Positions 19,759 through 28,528 of a stretch of 64,000 bases of DNA are shown piece by piece. The stretch is from Collimonas sp. PA-H2 (GTDB taxonomy: Bacteria; Pseudomonadota; Gammaproteobacteria; Burkholderiales; Burkholderiaceae_D). The DNA lies in contig NZ_PDBX01000001.1 in assembly GCF_002564105.1 (NCBI RefSeq), positions 124,001-188,000 on the forward strand. Direction: 5' to 3'. Under the pieces are notes generated by a model. The model saw only the letters and a list, made by a program, of their open reading frames with translations, had not been told where the DNA came from and searched no databases. The position numbers and the translations under genes are program-made. Each line of letters starts with the position of its first letter. Positions within the stretch are counted from its first letter, which is position 1.

Positions 19759-21104
19759 TGGGTATCCTGGTTCATTGCCGCGTGCGTCATCGCAGCATCG
19801 GTCGGAAAGAGAAAATTCAGTTGCGCCCACAGGCGGTCGGTGTCCGTCGCCAGTTGCAATGCCTGGATGCGGATATCGATCACGTTGCGGCGCGCCGCCA
19901 GCACATCGGCCAGGCTAGCCTTGCCACCCCGGTAGGCAGCGATCGCTGCCAGCGTGCGCTGATTGGCCAGCGGGATCAGTTCGCTCTCATAACGTGCATG
20001 GCGCTCGCGGTCGTTTTGCCACTCCTCGATCATGCTCTTGGTCTCCGCCACATGGCTGCGCAGCATGTCTTCACGCTCGGCCTTGGCTTGTTCCACCACT
20101 GCCAGCTTGGCAGACAGCTCGCGGTCCTGGCGATTCTTCCGGTCCCATTGCAGCGGGATCGACAGGCCGACAGACACCATGTTGGAATACGCCGCACTAC
20201 GCTGCTGGAACCCTACCTCCACGGTCCAGTCGGCCTTTTCATTGGCTTTCGCCAGCTTTGCGTCTGTCTCGGCGACTTCGACCTGCTTGCTCAAGACCGC
20301 GATTTCAGGATGATGTGCAATCGCGCTGTCGAGGGTCGCCAGATCCAGGCGGATGGCGTCGGTAGCAGGTTTTTCTGCCAAAGCGAGATCCGAGGCATTG
20401 CCAATCCAGCGCGCCAGCATCGTATTGGCGTTGCGTACACGGCGCCGGATTTCACTGGCGCGATCGTCAAACATCGCCAGCGCGCTCTGGGCAGCGAAGA
20501 CATCGGCCTGACTGCCGCGGCCGGCGCGGTAGGCGCCTTCGGCCGATTGGATTTCCAGCCTCGCTTGCGCCCCCTGTTCCGCGACAACCGCTGCCATCGC
20601 GTCCGCGTAGTAGCGGTCAAGCCAGGCCAGCGCGGTATCTCGCTCAATGGCCGCCGTCGCCACGGTTTTCTCGGCAAGGGTCTTTTGCGCTTCAAGCTGG
20701 AAGCGGTCAGAGCGCAAACGGCGTTTGTCGGAACCCGTAATCTCCTGCATCACGCCGATCCGGCGCATGGTCATGAAATCGCTATTGAGACTGCCGCGGT
20801 CGCGGCCGGTGACCGGCAGGTTGTCGATGCCGGCTTTCAATACCGGATCGGGCAGCTGGCCGGCAGCAACCGCCATGTCGCGTGCAGCGGCGATGGAGTA
20901 ATCCTGCGCCGTCAGTTGGCGTGAACGATCGATGGCGCGGCGCTGGGCTTCTGCCAGCGTTAATGGCGCCTCGACTGCGTAGACGTTGGCAACGAGCGCA
21001 AGCGACCCTGCCAGCGCGGCGAGACCGATTCTTGCGGATAACAGAAGAACCGTGTGGCGCACCGTGCGGTGCGCGGAAAATGTAGAAAATGCGAGGGACG
21101 GCAT
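19755..21104 (-). CDS. cusC: CusC-type outer-membrane efflux protein
   Basis: This TolC-family outer-membrane channel completes the CusCBA pump. The start at 21104 (MPSLAFSTF) is set by a strong GGAGG 4 bp upstream; the frame to 21143 has none. The 449-aa protein has a signal peptide ending near VYAVEAPL and two OEP repeats with long helical segments (LTLAEAQRRAIDRSRQL and VEVAETDAKLAKANEKADW). No lipobox cysteine is evident, unlike E. coli CusC. The stop overlaps the cusB start. Confidence 0.9.
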   Translation of the reverse strand: MPSLAFSTFSAHRTVRHTVLLLSARIGLAALAGSLALVANVYAVEAPLTLAEAQRRAIDRSRQLTAQDYSIAAARDMAVAAGQLPDPVLKAGIDNLPVTGRDRGSLNSDFMTMRRIGVMQEITGSDKRRLRSDRFQLEAQKTLAEKTVATAAIERDTALAWLDRYYADAMAAVVAEQGAQARLEIQSAEGAYRAGRGSQADVFAAQSALAMFDDRASEIRRRVRNANTMLARWIGNASDLALAEKPATDAIRLDLATLDSAIAHHPEIAVLSKQVEVAETDAKLAKANEKADWTVEVGFQQRSAAYSNMVSVGLSIPLQWDRKNRQDRELSAKLAVVEQAKAEREDMLRSHVAETKSMIEEWQNDRERHARYESELIPLANQRTLAAIAAYRGGKASLADVLAARRNVIDIRIQALQLATDTDRLWAQLNFLFPTDAAMTHAAMNQDTQ

Positions 21105-21179
21105 GAAACCTCCAGACAGCAATAGACAACATCGAGCGTGCACACGGCACGGCGACGACGGGCTAGGCGATCTGGAGCG

Positions 21180-21596
21180 TTAAATACGGAAACAGCAGTT
21201 ACGGATGGATAGCGGCGGCGCGGTAGTGCGCGCCAGAAGAAGAGAGTTCGGTTGGGTGTCAACGGCATGGTCGATCAATTCGACGTTGCGGAACACCAGC
21301 GTCAGCGCCGCGGCCACAAAAGGCTGCACATGCGGCATCTGCGGCTTGTCCAGCGACTGGTTTCCTGCTTGGTCGTTGGCGTGGCAAAGGCTGGGTTGCG
21401 CCTTATCGGCGCCGGCGCATCCGCTCATTGCCAGATCGTCGTCCATCGACATGGACATCGATACCGATACCGATTCGTCGGCCTGTCCGATATTCAAATT
21501 CGGACAAGCGTATCCCGCCACCGCAAGCTGCATGAACAGCATGCTGACCAGCACGATGCATGCTGTAATCAAGCGGGATGAGCGAAAGAATTTCAT
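21180..21596 (-). CDS. small exported Cys/Met/His protein, first gene of cus operon
   Basis: A 138-aa protein with a hydrophobic leader (ITACIVLVSMLFMQLAVAGYACP), an alternating Ser-Met run (SVSMSMSMDDD), two central cysteines (GCAGADKAQPSLCH), a second hydrophobic stretch, and a CC pair near the end. Similar small cysteine-bearing proteins often head copper RND operons. It is the first gene after the CueR-type promoter and 75 bp before cusC. The exact function is unknown; copper sensing or binding is inferred. Confidence 0.7.
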   Translation of the reverse strand: MKFFRSSRLITACIVLVSMLFMQLAVAGYACPNLNIGQADESVSVSMSMSMDDDLAMSGCAGADKAQPSLCHANDQAGNQSLDKPQMPHVQPFVAAALTLVFRNVELIDHAVDTQPNSLLLARTTAPPLSIRNCCFRI

Positions 21597-21662
21597 GGTT
21601 TATAGGTTTTTGCTTAATTCATAGTAAGCAACGACGATATTTTTTGTCAAGCGATGTAGCGC

Positions 21663-21693
21663 ATTATCAGCGTTCCCCCTGTGGGAAGGTCAA
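21663..21693 (-). promoter_or_regulatory. CueR/MerR-type copper promoter
   Basis: On the minus strand, TTGACC (21688-21693) and GATAAT (21663-21668) are separated by 19 bp, the overlong spacer typical of MerR-family promoters. A dyad (TTCCC 21673-21677, GGGAA 21683-21687) sits inside the spacer, as in CueR-controlled copA promoters. It reads toward the cus operon, 67 bp before its first gene. No cueR gene is in the window. Confidence 0.7.
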
Positions 21694-21978
21694 TGATTAT
21701 TTTTAAAATCGATTTTATCCATGCCACAAGCCGCAGCGGACCGAATCTGTGCAGCAGGGGCGCAGACTCAGTCGATTATCGGCAAAAGAGAGCGCCCAGC
21801 CCTATTTTGGCAGCCTGCTCTCCCGCCTCCGGCGGTCCTGCAATATCTGATGCCGCCGGCTGTCCTTCATCTTTTTCCAGTCCCTGCACTCCTCCCGCGT
21901 CCGCAGGCAGGCGATGCAAAAGCCGGTTTTTCCATCGAATTTGCATATTTCAACACATGGCGAGCCAGCACTCATAAG
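21694..21978. other. non-coding gap, nothing further recognised
   Basis: Between the copper promoter and the end of the dmeF gene I find no supported gene. Open frames here are short and mostly overlap dmeF antisense. Confidence 0.4.
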
Positions 21979-23256
21979 TCAAACTGCCCGCTGCTGCGCG
22001 TGTACTTCGACCGTGATGTGCGACAGCCCCTTGAATCGCCGCAGCACGCCGTGATAGAAATCGGGACCGCGCAAGGACTCCTGGGTGACGACAGAAACCA
22101 CCGCCGCGAAGTGACCTGGGCCAAGGCGCCATACGTGCAGATCGACCAGCTTGTCTCCCGCGGTTTCGACCGCAGCGCGCACCTTGCCTGCCATCGCGCC
22201 ACTTGGATTGATATCCATCAGGTTGGCTCCGGTATCGCGGATCAGGCCGTATGACCAGTTAGCGATCACCAGGGCGCCGACGATGCCGGCCAGCGGGTCC
22301 ATCCAGAGCCAGCCAAAGGTTTTCGCCAGCAGCAGCCCGATAATCGCCAGCACCGAGACGGCGGCGTCGGCAATGACGTGGATGTAGGCTGCCCGCATGT
22401 TGTGGTCGCGCGTGTCGACGCCGTGCCCATCATCTGCATGATCGTGTTCTGCGAAACTGACGGCGTGCTCGCCATCGGCCAGCGTCACCACTGCCCTGAA
22501 GGTGTGCGGCTCCGGGATGTCCGTAGTCGACTGCAGAAAATCGGCGGTCCTTGCGAACGCGAACACCTGGCGCGCACCGTCAGGCCGCACGGTCGTCACG
22601 GTCACATCCTGTGTTGGCAACCCGGCAGCTGCGCTTTCGGCCCTGATGCGGAAAACCGGCGGCACGCCATCCTCGAAAATCGACAGCGCCAGCACGCCGG
22701 ACGGCGTTTCTATCTGCTGTACTTCCTCGCCATGACCGTGTCCGGCGTGCTGATCGTGAGCGTGAGCGTGACCGTGGCTATGGCCATGATGATCCGCGCC
22801 GCTCAACAGCCACGCGCTGGCGATATTGACCAGCAAGCCGGCCACGGCAATGGGGATCGCTTCACCGAAGCGTATCGGCAGCGGCGACAGCAAGCGGTCA
22901 ATCGCTTCATAGCCAATCAGCATGGCGATCATCGCCAGGATGATGGCACTGGTAAATCCTGCGAGGTCGCCCAGTTTACCGGTGCCGAAGACAAAGCGCG
23001 GGTCGTTCGCGTGCTTGCGAGCGTAGGTATAGGCAAACGCTGCAATCAGCATGGCGCCGGCGTGGGTCGACATGTGCATGCCGTCCGCCACCAGCGCCAG
23101 CGAACCGAATAGGTGTCCACCAATAATCTCGGCCAGCATCATCGCACTGCAGAGTGCGATGACAGCCCAGGTCTTGCGCCCGTTCTTGTCGTGCCCTTCG
23201 CCCAGGAAAACGTGGTCATGCTCAACCTTGAATGGCGTTTCGTAAAATTCACTCAT
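21979..23256 (-). CDS. dmeF: CDF family Co/Ni efflux transporter DmeF
   Basis: This cation-diffusion-facilitator antiporter exports Co(II)/Ni(II) from the cytoplasm. The 425-aa protein starts at MSEFYETPFKVEHDH (23256), 7 bp after the regulator gene's stop; the frame to 23340 overlaps that gene and is rejected. Visible features: CDF metal site LVADGMHMSTHAGA (HxxxD-type variant), a long His-rich cytoplasmic loop (HHGHSHGHAHAHDQHAGHGHG near residues 190-210), the second site HVIADAAVSVLAI, and a C-terminal ferredoxin-like domain. The inserted domain in the loop is characteristic of DmeF. Confidence 0.92.
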   Translation of the reverse strand: MSEFYETPFKVEHDHVFLGEGHDKNGRKTWAVIALCSAMMLAEIIGGHLFGSLALVADGMHMSTHAGAMLIAAFAYTYARKHANDPRFVFGTGKLGDLAGFTSAIILAMIAMLIGYEAIDRLLSPLPIRFGEAIPIAVAGLLVNIASAWLLSGADHHGHSHGHAHAHDQHAGHGHGEEVQQIETPSGVLALSIFEDGVPPVFRIRAESAAAGLPTQDVTVTTVRPDGARQVFAFARTADFLQSTTDIPEPHTFRAVVTLADGEHAVSFAEHDHADDGHGVDTRDHNMRAAYIHVIADAAVSVLAIIGLLLAKTFGWLWMDPLAGIVGALVIANWSYGLIRDTGANLMDINPSGAMAGKVRAAVETAGDKLVDLHVWRLGPGHFAAVVSVVTQESLRGPDFYHGVLRRFKGLSHITVEVHAQQRAV

Positions 23257-23263
23257 GGCAGGC

Positions 23264-23539
23264 TCACTTGAAATAGCTGTGGACGACATTGATAAGCTGC
23301 TCCTTGCCGCCTCCCTGCTCGCCGTCATGGGCCTCGGCATCGACCAGGTGGGTGCGGATATGGTCTTCCAGGACCACAGCCAGCAAGCCGTTCATGGCGC
23401 CACGGCAGCTGGTGATTTGCTGGAGCACATCCATGCAGCCCTGCTCCTCTTCCAGGGCGCGCTCGATGGCATCCAGCTGGCCGCGGATGCGCCGCACCCG
23501 GTTCAGGAGCTTTTGCTTGTCTTTCACAGTATGGCCCAT
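23264..23539 (-). CDS. dmeR: DmeR/RcnR-type metal-sensing repressor
   Basis: A 91-aa all-helical repressor of the CsoR/RcnR (DUF156) family. H3, C35, H60 and H64 are all present, which is the exact set of nickel/cobalt ligands known from RcnR and distinguishes it from copper-sensing CsoR. Metal binding is expected to release it from the operator at 23557-23573 and so induce itself and dmeF, which starts 7 bp downstream. A GGAGG-like ribosome site precedes the start. Confidence 0.93.
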   Translation of the reverse strand: MGHTVKDKQKLLNRVRRIRGQLDAIERALEEEQGCMDVLQQITSCRGAMNGLLAVVLEDHIRTHLVDAEAHDGEQGGGKEQLINVVHSYFK

Positions 23540-23556
23540 GCTTCCTCCTATATAGG

Positions 23557-23573
23557 ATAGGGGGGTACCCTAT
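23557..23573. promoter_or_regulatory. DmeR operator candidate
   Basis: ATAGGG (23557-23562) and CCCTAT (23568-23573) flank GGGTA, giving a G/C-tract bordered by AT inverted repeats 17 bp upstream of dmeR. RcnR/CsoR-family proteins recognise this kind of site. Confidence 0.6.
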
Positions 23574-23751
23574 AGAAAGGACTCCAACGTGTAAACTGTC
23601 TTGCTAAAACAGCTGGCGTCACATTTTGGGCAGCCAATGATACTTTTCGTTTTAACAACGCCTGCGCCAGGCATGGCGCGCGTCATGGATGACCACGCCA
23701 TGATCGATAATTTATCCAGGTATCGGCGCTGGTTCTGGTCGCTATCGTGCG

Positions 23752-24915
23752 TCAATGATGCATCAAGGGATAAATCGCTATCCCGATCAACGCCGCGCCA
23801 ATCACGATGACGGGTTCAGGCAATTTCTTGAATTTCCATAGCAACGCCGCAGTCGCAAGCGCCAGCAGCGCAGTCGGAATATCCGTAATCGATCTTTGTG
23901 CGATCACCACCACTGAACCGGCAATAGCGCCGATGGCTGCCGCTGTAATGCCATCGACGAACGCGATCAGCGCCGGCAGCTTGCCGTATTTCTTGAAGTA
24001 TGGAGCGGCGATTACGGTCGCCAGGTAGCAGGGAACAAAAGTCGCCACTGCCGCCAGGATGGCTCCGGGCAAGCCGCTGATCAGGTAGCCAATGAAACCG
24101 GTAGTGATCACCACCGGCCCGGGAGTAATCATCGCGACGGCCACGGCATCGACAAACTGCTTTTCGGTGAGCCAGTGATGCTCCGTCACAACCCCGCCAT
24201 AGAGAAAGGGCACGATGGCCAGACCCGAGCCAAAAACGAAGGCCCCTGCCTTGGTAAAGAACAGCGCAATTTGAATCAGGGTATTGGTGTCCGTCGCGGA
24301 TGCGAGAGCAATATTTGGTAACTGCGTCGGTAGCAGCACGGCTAGGCTCGATGTACCGAACTTGGGCTTGCAGCGGATCACCCAAACCAGCACACCCGCG
24401 CCAATGAACAGCAATGCGATTTCCGATTGCGTGATGATGGTTACTGCCGCCAACAACAGGAAGATGCCCCACAGCAGTTTGTCGCGCCCCAGGTTCTTGC
24501 TCGCGAGTTTATGCGCACTGATGGCCATGATACCGATCACTGAAGCGCCCACGCCATAGAAAACCGATTGCATCCAGGTCAGCCCGCCGAATCCAACATA
24601 GGCCCATCCCAGGGCGACCACCATCAAGAATGAAGGCAGCACGAATGCAAGCCCTGCTGCGGTCGCTCCGCGGATCCGGAAGTGCACGAAGCCCAAATAG
24701 ATACCCAGTTGTGCAGCCAGCGGACCGGGTGCGATCTGGGCCAGCGCCAGTCCTTCCTTGTAATCGGATTCGCTGATCCAGCCGCGCCTTTCCACCAGGT
24801 CGCGGTGCATATAACCTACCAGTGCGACCGGCCCGCCAAAGCCAAACGTACCCAAGCGCAGAAAGTACAGCACAAGTTGCCACAGGGTGTAAGTCGGTTT
24901 GCTTGATTCGTCCAT
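23752..24915 (-). CDS. chrA: chromate efflux transporter ChrA
   Basis: This inner-membrane CHR-family transporter exports chromate. The 387-aa protein has two homologous halves. The N-terminal half shows FLRLGTFGFGGPVALVGYMHRDLVERRGW, the conserved FGGP loop, and the C-terminal half AFVFGSGLAIVPFLYGGVVTEHHWLTEKQFVDAVAVAMITPGPVVI. It begins 5 bp after the chrB stop, so the two are one operon. Length and both motifs are normal. Confidence 0.94.
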   Translation of the reverse strand: MDESSKPTYTLWQLVLYFLRLGTFGFGGPVALVGYMHRDLVERRGWISESDYKEGLALAQIAPGPLAAQLGIYLGFVHFRIRGATAAGLAFVLPSFLMVVALGWAYVGFGGLTWMQSVFYGVGASVIGIMAISAHKLASKNLGRDKLLWGIFLLLAAVTIITQSEIALLFIGAGVLVWVIRCKPKFGTSSLAVLLPTQLPNIALASATDTNTLIQIALFFTKAGAFVFGSGLAIVPFLYGGVVTEHHWLTEKQFVDAVAVAMITPGPVVITTGFIGYLISGLPGAILAAVATFVPCYLATVIAAPYFKKYGKLPALIAFVDGITAAAIGAIAGSVVVIAQRSITDIPTALLALATAALLWKFKKLPEPVIVIGAALIGIAIYPLMHH

Positions 24916-24920
24916 GGTTG

Positions 24921-25865
24921 TTACGACTCCTGTTGCGATGCGGATTCCTTTTGAAACGCGGTCAGCAGCCCGTCAAACACGTTGCTGGCTACCGCCAGAA
25001 GTTGATCGTCATCCGCGATGGCTTCACGCAGGCCGGCGAGGACACTTTCAATCCCGGCAGACTCGGGCGGCTGCACGCCGCCGACATCCAGGTAATGCAC
25101 CAGTGCACCAAGCCGCTTGAGCGCGCTTTGCTCAAGATCGAAACTCGCTAGCAATACCTCAAAGCTGACGCGGCCGCCGGCATGGCTGAAGGTCGCGCCA
25201 TCGAAATCAAAGCCCAGGGCATCGGCAGGACAGTCGCTGGGGGACGCCAGCCATAGCAGCCGGGCTTGCGGATCAATAAAACGCCGGATCAGCCAGGCAC
25301 AGGCCAGCCGGTCGACCCAAGGGCGGCGGCGGGTTGCCCAAATGCGTCCCTGATACTGTTCCGCGGACAGACGGGAGATCGTGCCATCGACCGGATGAGG
25401 CTCGTCTGGCGCCAGCACGCGGGCCGCCGTCAGCGCCAGTTCTTGCAAGGCCGCATCGGCTTGCCGTTGGGCTTCACCGGGGAAGAAATCAATATCGGCG
25501 ACGCTGGCAAAGGTCTTGCGCAACTTGCGGATCTGCCTCAGTCCATCCAGCGCCGTATCGGCCGTCAAGGCTTCCTGCACTTTGGCGGCATCTGCCAGCA
25601 ATGCTGCGTAGTCCTCGCTACGGTCGAACAGTCCGACGAAATCAGTGCCGTCAGGTTCTTCAACGCGCAGCACCATGGCAGTCCCGCCGCCTGACAGCAC
25701 GTCAGCTGCAACCGCTTCCAATGCGTCGCGGCAGGGCTCCGGCATCAGATAAACGCCATCGCGCAACACGGCGGCGCCGGATGCCTTGAGCGCCCGCCAT
25801 GCGCGCATGCGAATTGTTGCGTTTTCCGTTGGAAGGCTGGTAATGAGTACAGCGTATACATTCAT
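24921..25865 (-). CDS. chrB: chromate-resistance regulator ChrB
   Basis: ChrB is the chromate-responsive regulator encoded upstream of chrA. The 314-aa protein has an N-terminal winged-helix-like part (LITSLPTENATIRMRAWRALKASGAAVLRDGVYLMPE) and a C-terminal ChrB domain (WATRRRPWVDRLACAWLIRRFIDPQARLLWL ... GFDFDGATFSHAGGRVSFEVLLASFDL). A perfect palindrome overlaps the start codon, so the protein probably represses its own transcription until chromate is present. There is almost no room for a normal leader between palindrome and start. Confidence 0.92.
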   Translation of the reverse strand: MNVYAVLITSLPTENATIRMRAWRALKASGAAVLRDGVYLMPEPCRDALEAVAADVLSGGGTAMVLRVEEPDGTDFVGLFDRSEDYAALLADAAKVQEALTADTALDGLRQIRKLRKTFASVADIDFFPGEAQRQADAALQELALTAARVLAPDEPHPVDGTISRLSAEQYQGRIWATRRRPWVDRLACAWLIRRFIDPQARLLWLASPSDCPADALGFDFDGATFSHAGGRVSFEVLLASFDLEQSALKRLGALVHYLDVGGVQPPESAGIESVLAGLREAIADDDQLLAVASNVFDGLLTAFQKESASQQES

Positions 25866-25900
25866 GTAGATAATTCTACATATTAGTGGAGCTATCTACA
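25864..25900. promoter_or_regulatory. ChrB operator candidate over the chrB start
   Basis: ATGTAGA TAAT TCTACAT (25864-25881) is a perfect 7+4+7 palindrome that includes two bases of the chrB start codon. A further half-site, TATCTACA, lies at 25893-25900. The repetition of the TGTAGA half-site suggests a cooperative repressor site. Confidence 0.55.
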
Positions 25901-26000
25901 AATTTTTTAACAAGAATCAAAAATATGAAATATTCAACATCGGGCACGAAATTTCATGCCCTCAATATGGCGCTGGATCCAGGAACTCGATAAATACGCA

Positions 26001-26030
26001 AAAGCCCGCATAAATGCGGGCTTTGGTCCT
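26001..26030. terminator. strong bidirectional terminator
   Basis: AAAGCCCGCAT and ATGCGGGCTTT form an 11-bp perfect stem with a 2-nt AA gap. It lies just past the 3' end of the minus-strand YXWGXW gene, whose U tract would be the A run at its left edge. Confidence 0.75.
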
Positions 26031-26046
26031 TTTGCTTCAGGATGAA

Positions 26047-26481
26047 CTAGCAATTGCCTTTTTTCGCTTGTCCTGGTGGGCAATGATAGCGGCCTCCGTC
26101 ATCATCGCGCCTGTCGTCGCCGTGACGGTCATCACGACGGTCATCACGACGTTGCTCATATCGCTCTCCGCCTTGGCGCCAGCCGCCGCGACGCAATTCC
26201 CATCCATTGCTTCCCTGGCGCCACTCCGGCCGATCGTACTGATAGCCGGTGCGCGCTCTTTCCCAATGACCGCCGGCCCAGACATGCCTGCCGCCGTCCC
26301 AGTTCCAATAGCCGGGCGCCCACACGTAGCCGACGCGCGGCGGCGGCACCGACTCATATCTTGGCGGCGGCGGCGGTGTTCCAATCGTGATGTTCACGCC
26401 TATTTGCGCCATTGCCTGGGTTGGCATGAAAGCTGCGGCGCTGAGTGCTATGAATGCGGTCGCACAGAGAATACGTTTCAT
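26047..26481 (-). CDS. secreted YXWGXW-repeat protein
   Basis: The 144-aa envelope protein has a signal peptide (MKRILCATAFIALSAAAFMPTQAMAQ), a Pro-rich stretch (TPPPPPRYESVPPPRVG), two YXWGXW-like units (YVWAPGYWNWDGGRHVWAGGHW), and a low-complexity Arg/Asp/Gly tail (RRDDRRDDRHGDDRRDDDGG). Such proteins are common in Burkholderiales and of unknown role, probably periplasmic or outer-membrane linked. The start at 26481 begins the signal peptide; the longer frame to 26544 adds nothing sensible. Confidence 0.8.
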   Translation of the reverse strand: MKRILCATAFIALSAAAFMPTQAMAQIGVNITIGTPPPPPRYESVPPPRVGYVWAPGYWNWDGGRHVWAGGHWERARTGYQYDRPEWRQGSNGWELRRGGWRQGGERYEQRRDDRRDDRHGDDRRDDDGGRYHCPPGQAKKGNC

Positions 26482-26787
26482 ATTTATCTCACACAGTTGT
26501 TTAGTATGACGAACTATATCTTTATTTTTTTGGGAAACAATCAATGATGCAATAAATCACATCTAAGACCGCCGCATTACACCTGTTAAAAATTGTTAAC
26601 CAATAAATTGGTGAGCTTGTACTTGCGCCAGTTCAGCGCCCCGCCGTATCTGTAGCACGATCGGGCGGCAGCGCGGATGCCAACTCCCAAATTCTGTCAT
26701 TTTTTTTAAAATACCGGGCCACCGTGCGCTGCAAAAGCGGCGGCACAACGTACACTAGCGGCCCTATGCCTGATTTTTTTATGAACC
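26482..26787. other. divergent intergenic region, AT-rich
   Basis: This holds the leaders of the two divergent genes. A GTTAAC-centred AT-rich stretch around 26588-26612 could contain promoters. I see no gene, terminator or repeat. Confidence 0.4.
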
Positions 26788-27597
26788 ATGACCATCACTA
26801 TTGACGAACAGCTCCGTGCCTATATCGATCCGCTAACCGAAGACGAATTCGCTGCGCTGGAGCGCAGCCTGCTGTCTGAGGGATGTCGCGATGCGCTGGT
26901 GTTGTGGGGCGATCTTCTGGTGGACGGGCATAACCGCTACGGCATCTGCCAGAAGCACGGCATCCCTTTCAATACCCTGCAGAACGATACCTTCCAATCC
27001 ATCGACGATGTTCACCTGTGGATGATCGACAACCACCTCGGGCGGCGCAGCGTATCGGATTTCCAACGCGGCGTGCTCGCCCTGCGCAAGAAAGAAATCG
27101 TCGCGGCGCGGCTGACGCAGGCGAAAACCGAACAAGCTGGCACCGAGCCAACCGGGACGGCTGCCCCCGGCCAGTCCGGAGGCGATCCGCCATGGACCCG
27201 GGAAACTGTCGCGCGCGCCGCGCGGGTGAGCAGCGCGACCCTGGGGCAAATCGAGAAAATCCAGAAGACCGCCGCGCCGGAGCTGGTCGGCGCAGTAAAG
27301 TCGGGCATCATTTCCATTAACGCCGCGGCGGCCGTGGCGTCTTTGCCTAACGAACAGCAGATCGCGGCGGTCGCAGGAGGCAAGAAGGAATTGCGCCAGG
27401 CAGCCAGGCAGGTGCGTGAAGCCCGGCTGCCGCCCAAGGCTGAACAGGAGGAACCGCCGAGCGACGCCACGCCTGAACAAATAGAAATTCATCGGCTGAT
27501 GCTGTTGGTCGTTGCACTCACCGAAGAACGCAACCAGCTGAAAAAGAAAGTGCAGCACTTGACGATTGCACTAGCGGAGGCGCGTAGCGATCAATAG
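26788..27597 (+). CDS. ParB-like N-terminal domain protein
   Basis: The 269-aa protein begins with a ParB/sulfiredoxin-type domain carrying LWGDLLVDGHNRYGICQKHGIPF (the DGHNR box), and ends with a coiled-coil-like helix (LTEERNQLKKKVQHLTIALAEA). A middle part (VARAARVSSATLGQIEKIQKTA) resembles a helix-turn-helix. It looks like the orphan plasmid replication/partition-related proteins seen in Burkholderiales. No parA is nearby, so a regulatory rather than segregation role is likely. The ribosome site is poor. Confidence 0.75.
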   Translation: MTITIDEQLRAYIDPLTEDEFAALERSLLSEGCRDALVLWGDLLVDGHNRYGICQKHGIPFNTLQNDTFQSIDDVHLWMIDNHLGRRSVSDFQRGVLALRKKEIVAARLTQAKTEQAGTEPTGTAAPGQSGGDPPWTRETVARAARVSSATLGQIEKIQKTAAPELVGAVKSGIISINAAAAVASLPNEQQIAAVAGGKKELRQAARQVREARLPPKAEQEEPPSDATPEQIEIHRLMLLVVALTEERNQLKKKVQHLTIALAEARSDQ

Positions 27598-27776
27598 CGT
27601 AGCTGCCGCGACCGGGATGACGAATGCAATACATGGAAAATACAACATTGTTTTCATATCGAAATGTACTAGGTTTATCACTCGGGGGAAGCGGCGCACG
27701 TTAGATAATTCTTTTGCAATCCGCTCGAATCGTTCTTTCGACGCCATGGTCGCTTGATCTGCTAAAGGGGAATGAT

Positions 27777-28214
27777 ATGAAAGAATTCCGACAACTAATC
27801 CGCAGGCGTTTCTTGTATGACGATATTGGGAGAGCAAGAAAGATTCTGCGACTAATTGCGATCATCTGGCTTAGTGTGCTTCTAGCAAGCCTGATGGCCG
27901 GAGTCGAGCTGTGGCGCGATACTGGGAGGCGGTCAGCAGAGTTTCAGTTTTTCGTTCTGGGGACTCTCGCTTGTGTCCTTATCTACTGGTTGTGTTTTGC
28001 AAGAGATGAACTGGTACTGGCGGGCGATGTGCAGATCATCACCGGCATCAGCGAAAAGCATCACAAAAAACTAAGGCGGCTGGCAAGGCGGCAGGATACG
28101 ACTCTTGGCGACATCATTGAACAGTTGATGGATGTCATTGTAAACGCCAGATCTCAAACGCTTAAATCTTCAAATGAAGCAACACTGAATTACGAATCAA
28201 GGCTGGAGCAGTAG
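27777..28214 (+). CDS. two-helix membrane protein, unknown
   Basis: A 145-aa protein starting at 27777 after a GGGGAATG leader. The cytoplasmic N-terminus is basic, two membrane helices follow (AIIWLSVLLASLMAGVEL and FFVLGTLACVLIYWLCF), and the soluble tail contains HHKKLRRLARRQDTTLGDIIEQLMDVIV, which resembles a ribbon-helix-helix or other short helical module. No family is recognised. A strong terminator follows at 28237. Confidence 0.6.
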   Translation: MKEFRQLIRRRFLYDDIGRARKILRLIAIIWLSVLLASLMAGVELWRDTGRRSAEFQFFVLGTLACVLIYWLCFARDELVLAGDVQIITGISEKHHKKLRRLARRQDTTLGDIIEQLMDVIVNARSQTLKSSNEATLNYESRLEQ

Positions 28215-28528
28215 CGTTAAAACCAGGTAACCGCAGGCCGGGGTAGTGATACTCCGGCTTTTTTATCGGCCTTATTTATCTGCACGCCCATTTCGAAGCA
28301 TGAAGCAGAGATATCCAAGCTGTTCGCCAATGCCCTTTTCCGCGTGCGCGGGATAGTTTCAAGATGTTCGGATGAACCATTTGTGTATCAGGAAACACAC
28401 TTTATTTCACATTTTCAATTTTATTTATTAACAATTGTTAAACCGCATCGAGTCCGATGGACTAAGGGCACGCGGATCATTAGGATGCCTTTTATTGTCA
28501 TTCACGACCATATTTACGAGACGCATAA
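28215..28528. other. intergenic, one terminator only
   Basis: Apart from the terminator at its start I see nothing that looks like a gene. Composition drops toward AT-rich in the second half, upstream of the small gene at 28529. Confidence 0.4.
28237..28266 (+). terminator. Rho-independent terminator
   Basis: GCCGG (28237-28241) pairs with CCGGC (28254-28258), extended by GTA/TAC around a GTGA loop, and is followed by a run of T. Confidence 0.8.

Noticed and set aside
23570..23755. Small frame overlapping the chrA stop with an ATGA junction
   Set aside because: The junction is attractive but the 61-residue product has no recognisable fold and no independent ribosome site; unsupported.
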